A stretch of DNA of 64,000 nucleotides from NCBI RefSeq assembly GCF_000281085.1, contig NZ_JH767524.1:123086-187085 (forward strand). The letters run 5' to 3'. Position numbers and translations under genes: made by a program. Position 1 is the stretch's first letter. Every line of letters starts with the position of its first letter. Of this stretch, positions 53,068 to 61,000 are shown in pieces. This DNA comes from Catenovulum agarivorans YM01 (lineage in GTDB: Bacteria; Pseudomonadota; Gammaproteobacteria; Enterobacterales; Alteromonadaceae). A model generated the notes under the pieces. It was not told the DNA's origin. It ran no database searches and saw nothing but the letters and a program-made list of their open reading frames with translations.

Positions 53068-56000
53068 CTACTGATTCAACTGATTGACTGTGCTAACTAA
53101 TTGCATACTAAATCTGCCTTTCGAAATAATAGGTGCCAACTCGCCATTTTTGCTTTGTTGATGCAGTCCTGTCACTTTTTCAACATAAACACCAGTTAAT
53201 TCATTTACCCCTAGTTTGGAATTTTGCGCTCTTTGCTCTGCTGTATATTCGTCAAAGGTAAATTCAATATGGCGTTTAATTTCAAACCCCTTATCTAAAT
53301 CGGGATGATATATATGTCGATATGGGTTGAGTGGGTGATCAGCTGCATAAGTCAGCAATACAGAAACTTTGCCTCCTTCGCCTACCCCACCTTGCATGAT
53401 TTGTTGTGTTTTAACTTTTTTGCTTGCACTGTCATAGTCCAAGATAAATGGCACGGCAGACAAACGTACACCAACCAATTTGCCATTTTTACGTACCATA
53501 CCGTCGTAATTAGCCAACAAGGATTGGTCAGTGATCAATACAGGTCGCACGCTGCCTTCACTCTCTTTGGTTTGCATTAAGGTTACTTCAGACAGAATAT
53601 TGGTTTGTGTCGTATTGGCGTGCAGCAAAAATGGTAATAAGAAGGTTGAACCCGCCTGGGTAGGTTTACTCACAGCATCGGCACCCGCTTCAAAGTGAGA
53701 TTCATTCACTTCTCCAACTACAACACGGCCTTGCCACAAACCAGTTTTTAATTCACCAACTGGCATATTGCTACCTAATATAATTGGTGAATTACTAAAA
53801 CGAATACCAACCGCTGTCGTTGGTGCTGAATTGTCTGCTGCGGTTGCATTGTTCCCAGACACTACATCAGTATAATTACCGGCAAAAACATCGTTAAAAT
53901 GCCAGCTAGCAACAATTCCTTGGGAATCTTTGGTTGGCGTAGCCTTTTGCAACGCAATTAAATCAGCCAAAGGTAAACTGCGCGACCAAATATGTAACTC
54001 ATCTAACCAACCGTGATAAAAACCTTGCCCTTGGGTCCCTAAAATGAAAGGTTGGCTTGATGCGTAACTCGTGCTATCAAAAGTATTTGCTGCCAAAACA
54101 GCCCCGTCTTTTAAAACGTCAATGGCTAATTTATTGTCCGAATTGATATAAAATTTACACGTCCAGTGATGCCAAGTTAAATCTAATTCAGCGGCTTCTG
54201 TTGTCACTCTTTGACCATTTAACTCACAATAAAAAGCATCAGAGCTAGTCACACCTATTTTTAGCGCGTTATCGCCATCAACTTGTTCAAGTAAACTGGC
54301 ACTTTGACCCGAACTGGCCATTCTTGTCCAAAAGTCTATCGTGATGCCGTTTTGTACATCCAGCGATACCGCTTGGGTGGTTAAAGCATCATCAACACCA
54401 TCAAAATAAAACGCTTGGTTTAAATCAATTTCAGCAAAACCTAGACCTGTGATTAAATGAGTCGAAGAAAATTTACTTAAACTGGCTTTGTTCAGGGTCA
54501 AGCCAGCTGTAGGCGAAAATAAAGATTGATTAAAATTTTGCGCCAATACTAAGTTAGGCTCAGCACCAGTTAATTCAATTTTAAATAATAATTTCAATTG
54601 CTCAGCAGTCAGAGCTTTGCTCCACAACTGAACTTGATCAATTGCACCAGTCAAACCTGCCAAGCTAGTTGCTGAAGTTGCTTTACCCAGTTCAAACAAA
54701 TTGCTCAGTAAAGAGCCAACTTCGGCTGTTGCTTCTGCTTCACCGTTAACCAACAAACTCAGTCTATTGTTCGAATAAATCAGTGCTAAATTATGCCACT
54801 GATTATGGCTTAAAATACTTGTTGAGGTTAAAACAGGTGTAGATTGTTGATTTACATAAACAGCTATTTTACCGTCAGTTAGTCGGGTGATATGCCATTG
54901 ATTACTACCAGCAACAAATTGTTCCAATGCATTATTTTGTGCGACATTCAGCCACAACGACGCGGTAAAAGCAGTGGCTAAATCGGCTTGTTTAGCAGAT
55001 AGATCCCAAGTTGCTTGTTGCTCAGCGGTCGAGAAATTTAACGCGTATTCACCCAAAACAGGGATATACCCATCAAGATTAATATTTTCGAGTTTAACTC
55101 CCCAAGATTGTAACTGAGGGCTAACACTTGCTTCTGTGCTAACTAAATTGCCCGCTGAAAAGCTATCATTAAAGGTATAACTACTTTGTGTATCAGAGCT
55201 AACAGGTGTGTCTAAAGTTTGTTGTACAACTAAGTCGGCAGTTTGTTGAATTAACCTTTGCGACATGTTGCTACGAATATCTTGTTGAGTTCGAGCCGTT
55301 TGCCAAACTCTTAATTCGTCTATTTCACCGGTAAAATATTGCTCAAATCCGTTACTACCAACAGATAAAGCACCGGTTGCGACTGCTGTTTTAACATTGG
55401 TTTTTTGTCCTACTTGTAGGCCATTTCTATAGATAGTAAGAGTTCCGCCGTTTGAATCTTTATCATACGAACAAGCAAAATGAATCCAAGGGTATCCGGC
55501 AACTACACTGGTTTCACTAACAAAATCTTGTTGGTTGTTTTGGGTAGCACAGTAAAGTTTTCCTTGGTTGAAGCCCATAACAAAACTAGAGTTGGCGTAT
55601 GCCCCAGAAATAGCGATTGCAGGATTCATGTTAGATGAAGTCGTAACTGGCAGCTGATTTTTCACCCAAGCTTCTACGGTAAAACTGCTATTGGCGATTA
55701 AACTTGAATAACTGGCATTACTATCAGTCAATACAGTGCTTGCACTACCTGTAAAACGCATTGCGCTTTGTCCTTTAGAAGCTGAGTTTAAAGTTAAATC
55801 AGTGGCTGCGACCAGCTTAGTGCTCGCCGTTTTATTGGTTATTAACGCGAATTCATTTGCGTGACCCGCTTGGTTTAAAAATTTTGCCGCTGGAGTCGTT
55901 TGCTCAATTTGGCTGAACTGGCTATTAATCAATAACCCCGTTTCGTTGCCGATAAGATTAACTTTGAAACTGTTAACAATTTCATCAGCACTACGAGCAC

Positions 56001-57066
56001 TATTCCATACCCTAGGCTGAGATATGCTCATCGCCGCAGACGATTGTTGCCAATAAAGATTTTCCGTAGGGATCACTTGTTCAACACCAGACGGTGTTTT
56101 CCAACTTAAACTAACATTGGCCCCCCCGGCATTGTCATAGTATTCAAGTTTTATCGGTGTAAAACTACCCTGTATGAGGTTAATTGTTGCTTGACCTGTA
56201 ATACCCCCACCATCACGCCATACATCAATTTTTGGAGTGCCTGACACATCAGACACCCATAATTTCAATCCATCGTCGCTTAGTGTTTTAAAGGTATAAT
56301 CGCCCGTTTCTGCCGCCACTACAAAACCTTGCCAACGAGCAGTAAAATTGTCGGTATTAGTTTTCCCGCTTAACGTTTGGGCACCAGAATCACCAAAATT
56401 AAAGTTAATATTTTTATCTATCGCGCTGCCAGCATGGTGCACCCATTGCGAGTATTGATAGCCGTCAAAAGCATCCATTTCAGAGTGACAGTTGTGTCTA
56501 AAATCATCAAAGGGTTCGACACGACCATAACAAATTTTTCGTTTAGAATCGTTGTAATAATCCGCCCTAAGACCTTGATAATAATCCGCACTAAAGAAAG
56601 TTAGCTGAGCTTGGCTGAAATAGGCTTTATCAGTACCGTTATTTAATTGGTAACTTTTTAGTGCTTTGCCATCAACATATAACGTCAATGTCAGTATTTT
56701 GCTAGAGGTTTCGGCCTGAGCTGTCAACGCCAAATGATGCCATTTATCGTCAGCATAAGTATCATCGCTGACAAGAAAAACTTGGCTAATTGGGTTGTCT
56801 GCAACTTCAATTTTACCTTGATTTAACCGCACACTTAGCGCACTTTTGCTTGTAGTTTTATTTAAGCGCAACAAACCTGAGTCTGCATCAGCAGTTTTAA
56901 ACCAGAATTCGATAGTTGCATTATGAGTATCAGTAGGCAAAGTCGCAGATTGTAATTTGTCGCCTTGATCAAGCACTAACGCATTCGGAGTAATCGCTTG
57001 CGCATTGAAAGTCGCCTGCAGTGCAGCAATAAGGATAGCAGCTGCGGATAGTTTCGATTTATTCAT
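53068..57066 (-). CDS. 1,332-residue secreted multi-LamG/PA14 protein
   Basis: The signal peptide ends near FNAQA. The chain holds about four LamG/concanavalin-like domains (about 45-370, 435-600, 665-830, 880-1080; repeated IEFWF, VEAWVKNQ, ASLWLNVA, IDFWTRMA starts and DELRVWQTARTQQDI, DELHIWSRS ends). A PA14 domain at about 165-335 (LRADYYND, GDYTFKTLSDDGLKLWV) sits inside the first LamG, whose last strand SQPRVWNSARSADEI resumes afterwards. The C-terminal 220 residues include NPYRHIYHPDLDKG and FEIKRHIEFTF, which I recall from other large LamG proteins but cannot check. These folds often bind carbohydrate or protein surfaces. AGGGA precedes the ATG; the gap to the upstream gene is 10 bp. 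Confidence 0.85.
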   Translation of the reverse strand: MNKSKLSAAAILIAALQATFNAQAITPNALVLDQGDKLQSATLPTDTHNATIEFWFKTADADSGLLRLNKTTSKSALSVRLNQGKIEVADNPISQVFLVSDDTYADDKWHHLALTAQAETSSKILTLTLYVDGKALKSYQLNNGTDKAYFSQAQLTFFSADYYQGLRADYYNDSKRKICYGRVEPFDDFRHNCHSEMDAFDGYQYSQWVHHAGSAIDKNINFNFGDSGAQTLSGKTNTDNFTARWQGFVVAAETGDYTFKTLSDDGLKLWVSDVSGTPKIDVWRDGGGITGQATINLIQGSFTPIKLEYYDNAGGANVSLSWKTPSGVEQVIPTENLYWQQSSAAMSISQPRVWNSARSADEIVNSFKVNLIGNETGLLINSQFSQIEQTTPAAKFLNQAGHANEFALITNKTASTKLVAATDLTLNSASKGQSAMRFTGSASTVLTDSNASYSSLIANSSFTVEAWVKNQLPVTTSSNMNPAIAISGAYANSSFVMGFNQGKLYCATQNNQQDFVSETSVVAGYPWIHFACSYDKDSNGGTLTIYRNGLQVGQKTNVKTAVATGALSVGSNGFEQYFTGEIDELRVWQTARTQQDIRSNMSQRLIQQTADLVVQQTLDTPVSSDTQSSYTFNDSFSAGNLVSTEASVSPQLQSWGVKLENINLDGYIPVLGEYALNFSTAEQQATWDLSAKQADLATAFTASLWLNVAQNNALEQFVAGSNQWHITRLTDGKIAVYVNQQSTPVLTSTSILSHNQWHNLALIYSNNRLSLLVNGEAEATAEVGSLLSNLFELGKATSATSLAGLTGAIDQVQLWSKALTAEQLKLLFKIELTGAEPNLVLAQNFNQSLFSPTAGLTLNKASLSKFSSTHLITGLGFAEIDLNQAFYFDGVDDALTTQAVSLDVQNGITIDFWTRMASSGQSASLLEQVDGDNALKIGVTSSDAFYCELNGQRVTTEAAELDLTWHHWTCKFYINSDNKLAIDVLKDGAVLAANTFDSTSYASSQPFILGTQGQGFYHGWLDELHIWSRSLPLADLIALQKATPTKDSQGIVASWHFNDVFAGNYTDVVSGNNATAADNSAPTTAVGIRFSNSPIILGSNMPVGELKTGLWQGRVVVGEVNESHFEAGADAVSKPTQAGSTFLLPFLLHANTTQTNILSEVTLMQTKESEGSVRPVLITDQSLLANYDGMVRKNGKLVGVRLSAVPFILDYDSASKKVKTQQIMQGGVGEGGKVSVLLTYAADHPLNPYRHIYHPDLDKGFEIKRHIEFTFDEYTAEQRAQNSKLGVNELTGVYVEKVTGLHQQSKNGELAPIISKGRFSMQLVSTVNQLNQ

Positions 57067-57076
57067 ATTTATATCC

Positions 57077-58075
57077 CTAGCGTTGTGCCGAAATTGGTAT
57101 TATACGTTTCAGACCCAAACCGCGAATTTCTAACAAACTGGCACGACTTTCAGCTTCAAGCATTTGGTTACGCTGCAAAACAAAATTTATATGGGTCAAT
57201 TGATTTTGGGTTAACAAAGGTGACTGATAGGTTGTCAAATCACTAATAATTTCTGCTTGTTCGACTGAATCAGTTTCAATGGCCAGTGGCACAATTGCGG
57301 TAGATTCAAATCCGCTAATCATATTGAAGGAAAAGTCAGCGGGGATCTCAGATAAATTCCGCACTGTAACTTTTATTCGATAATTGTGCGGTGCAAAAGT
57401 TAATCCATCAGTTGCAACTCCACTTATCTGCAGTGCACCGTAGAAGTCAGAGCCACCTTGGCTATAAATCCAATATGCTTGATTGTTTTGAATGAGTGTT
57501 TGGCTCGGTTGACGCACAAGTTGCCATTTACTCTCAACTAGCTGATAGGCAACCAAGTCTTGGTGACTGGGTGAAGCACTAAAAAATTGCGCAAATGAAG
57601 GGGGGTTACTTTCGTCAACTTCAAAACCTATGAGGGTAAAACCATTAGCTTGCCACTGAGGTTGGATAAATTTTACCTCACCAGGTAAATTCCAAGTAAA
57701 ATCGGTTGTGCTGTGTATTAGGTATCCACGACCAGCATTTAACCTTGATAAGTTAGTTAAAAATGCATCTGGTCTACTAGGTGCTATCCACTTATGCCAC
57801 TGAGCTGATTTCCAATTTTGCTCAGATGGATCATCAATAAAAGTAACGTTAGAAACAGGCGCAAAATAACTTGCTATCATATCAATTGGCGTGTCAACCA
57901 ATAAACTGTTTAAGTTTTCCGCGTTTGGCGTTACGGTCAAATAAATAGCATTCCAACCTTGCTGCAAGTTTATCACCTGTTGTTGTGTATTTGCGTGCAC
58001 ATTAGCCACAAACACAGCTGCAAATACAGCGAACAAACAATAAAGTTGTCGCACTAGCTTAACTCCAATTTTCAC
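57077..58075 (-). CDS. 332-residue secreted protein of the giant-protein operon
   Basis: The start is a GTG whose last two bases form the upstream gene's TGA stop (GTGA), so translation is coupled. A signal peptide ends near VANVHA. The first part has VINLQQGWNAIYLTVTPNAE, then ASYFAPVSNVTFIDDPSEQN, WHKWIAPSRPDAFLTNL and AGRGYLIHSTTDFTWNLPG. The second half (about 215-320) looks like a beta sandwich. No family is named with certainty. I recall similar GWNAxYL proteins beside large LamG proteins in other phyla, unverified. No membrane segment besides the signal peptide. Probably an extracellular partner of the neighbouring giants. Confidence 0.8.
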   Translation of the reverse strand: MKIGVKLVRQLYCLFAVFAAVFVANVHANTQQQVINLQQGWNAIYLTVTPNAENLNSLLVDTPIDMIASYFAPVSNVTFIDDPSEQNWKSAQWHKWIAPSRPDAFLTNLSRLNAGRGYLIHSTTDFTWNLPGEVKFIQPQWQANGFTLIGFEVDESNPPSFAQFFSASPSHQDLVAYQLVESKWQLVRQPSQTLIQNNQAYWIYSQGGSDFYGALQISGVATDGLTFAPHNYRIKVTVRNLSEIPADFSFNMISGFESTAIVPLAIETDSVEQAEIISDLTTYQSPLLTQNQLTHINFVLQRNQMLEAESRASLLEIRGLGLKRIIPISAQR

Positions 58076-61000
58076 AGAATATTCCTCACACTTTGTTGAC
58101 GATGATTGCGACTTTGCTGCCTACAACCCACCAAATTCCTGTAACAAATAAATATAGTTAGTAAATACAAATATATATAAGCAAAAGCGCCTCCCTGGCT
58201 GCTAATTCCCGATGCAGGGAACACATTACCCAACTGAGTTTGGGTGGTGTTATTGCTGATGTCACTCTCAATCGTGTCTGCTTTAGTTATTGCTGTTATA
58301 TAAGCAGACTCACGCTCAAATCCGTCATTCATAGTTAAGCTAAAACTTATATCGGCAAAAGAGCCGTTTACCATAGTCCCAAGCTGACATAAAAACTCAA
58401 TTAAGTTCTCAGCTGGCACTCGTACGCATTGCGACGGGATACTCAAATATCCTAAGCCTTGCGGAAAAGCAATCTTTAATTGATTATTGGTCATACTTTG
58501 TTGCGAGTAATTACGCACAGTCGCGGTGTAGCTAAATTGTTGTTTAGATGCATCTTCTGCCAATGCTGTAGCACTGACGGCCACATCGCCAACAAATTGG
58601 TTAAATCCAGACACAACTCTATTGTTGTCAGGATTAGTGTCGGCCAACGAAGCAGAATGAGTCGCAGTAATTTGTTGCTCTACAAACTGTCCAGCCAAAA
58701 CAAATGGAATGCTAATTTCACTATTGGCAATAATACTGCCGATTGAACACTCGACTTGTGTATTTGACACCTGGATACAATATTGTGGCATTGAGTCAAC
58801 GCGGAAATTTTCGCTGCCCAACTGAATATTCAATTTATTTTCTAAACTATTCACTTGCGCCAAATTCTCCACCCATAATTGATAAAGAATTTGATCTGCA
58901 GTGCCAACCGACGTTGTGACAATTTGGCTATTACTACGCAGAACTAAATCAGCTTGCAAACCCATACTGCCATCATTGTTGCTGGTAAACAGTGCCATTT
59001 TACCCTGCGTTTTATTAAAGCTGATAATGTCAGCTAAACCATCACCATTCAGGTCGGCAGGTACAATAACCGAAGAATCCGAAACGATTGCCGAGTCCTG
59101 TAATTCAAATTGATTTAACGTGCCTTTGTTACGATAAATTTGCACTAAACCAGATGTATTGCCGACCATCAAATCAGGTTTATTGTCACCATCAAAATCA
59201 GCAATTTCGACCTTACTACTCGAACTACTGCCAAATGTACTGACTGTCTCCAACTTATCTGCTGTGGTTGAAATAATACTTACCGCTCGTTTGGCTTTAG
59301 TACTATTAGTAACAGGAGGCGCTGCTGTCACGACTATTTCTTCGCTTGCATCACCATCCAGATCCGCTACCGCAATGTCCGTGATACCAACAATTTCTAA
59401 AGGTTCGCTAGCAGGTACAAAAGCTGCTTTTACAACTTTACGAGCAATATTTGTTTGACTCGTTTCAAGCGGTCGAGCTGCTACTGCCCGAGCCGAAACT
59501 TGCGAGTTTTGCAACTGATAGAAAATTGTTAATAAGTTTTGAGTCGTTGCTATGGCAATTTTATTATCGACTTTTAAATTCGCGATGCTGACAATCGGGT
59601 TGAGCGCGGTATAGATATCTGGCGTTTCGGTGAAATAGCCGTCTACATTGATATAAATACTTAAGTTATAACCAATGCCTGCAATCGCTAAATCTGGGAA
59701 GCCATCTGCATTAAAGTCGTGACTATAAGCCTTTTTCCCTTGTGCCATAACTACACTTTGATTATCGGCGGTAAAAGTCAGCTCGCCTGTTTGATAATGC
59801 ACAGAACTCGCTTGACCTTTGCTATTTAGAACAAACACATCTAACTGGCCATCTAAGTTGAAGTCTTTAACGATCAGATTTTCCGTTTGGCCTAAGTTAT
59901 CAATTTCCGCCAATAATCTTCCCTGAGCACTGCCTTGGCCTAAACTTAATATTTTTACCGAATCATCAATTTCAGTTCCGGCGATCACCTCTAGACCTTG
60001 TGAACTACCAATATCTGCAGCAACAAAAGCTGTTGCGTTGTTAATATCAAAACTCGCGTTACCTTGATTAACAGCTTGTTTGATAAAACTTACACTAGAG
60101 GTAAGATCCGCTAGTGAGTTATTTGAATCGTCGGTCAAATTGGCGGAGAAAATAGCATCTTGAACTTGAGTACTGGTTAAAGTAATTGACAGCTGTCGGC
60201 TGCTATTTGCAGCAAGATTTAATTGGCAATTTGCAGTTAACTGCGTAAATGAACAATCAGGTGAAGAAACAACTGCAACCCCCTCTGATAACTCAAGCTG
60301 TAAATCTGTATTGACGTCAAAATCAGCTAATGACTGAACAGTTAACGTTAGCGTGGTATTTTGCTCAATAAACGCAGGTGAATTAGACCATTTAGCAGTT
60401 ATATGTATCTCTGCACCTTCGCGCTGGAGGATTTCAACTTGGTTATTTTGCTGCTGACTCGCTCCAGCCAAGTCTTTAACTGTTAGAGTAAATTGGTTAT
60501 TACCGGTTAAATCTGTTGGTGCGAAACCAGACAGGACCAATCCATCTAAGCTTAACCAATCTGGCCCTTGATAGGTTAATTCAAGGTTGGCGTCATCAGG
60601 GTCGAGTACACCAACAAAATATTCAAAATAATCACCTTGAACTAAAGTGGTATCAGGCAAAGTTGAAGTAAACAGAGGTGGATCATTGACCGCAGTAATA
60701 CGAATATTTACCGTGGTTGTGTTTGAAAATACTTGGCCGTCAAATACACGATAACTAAAACTATCTTGAGTAAATTCAGAACCATCATGCTGATATTCAA
60801 AACTTCCGTCGGTTTGCATTGCAAACACACTTGCTCGACTTGGCTGAGAAACTAGTTGAAGTGTGAGGGTATTTGGCTCTGCATCCACATCAGAGTCGTT
60901 GATTAACACGCTTTGCGCCAAAGCAACCGACAATAATCCCCCCTCATTCACTTGGTAAGTATCAGCCACGGCAACAGGTGCATCATTGATGGCGGCTATC

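Noticed and set aside
41788..58000. Many small open frames on the plus strand across the giant genes
   Set aside because: They lie antisense to long, domain-rich coding sequences, have no ribosome-binding sites or recognisable products, and are expected by chance opposite such genes.
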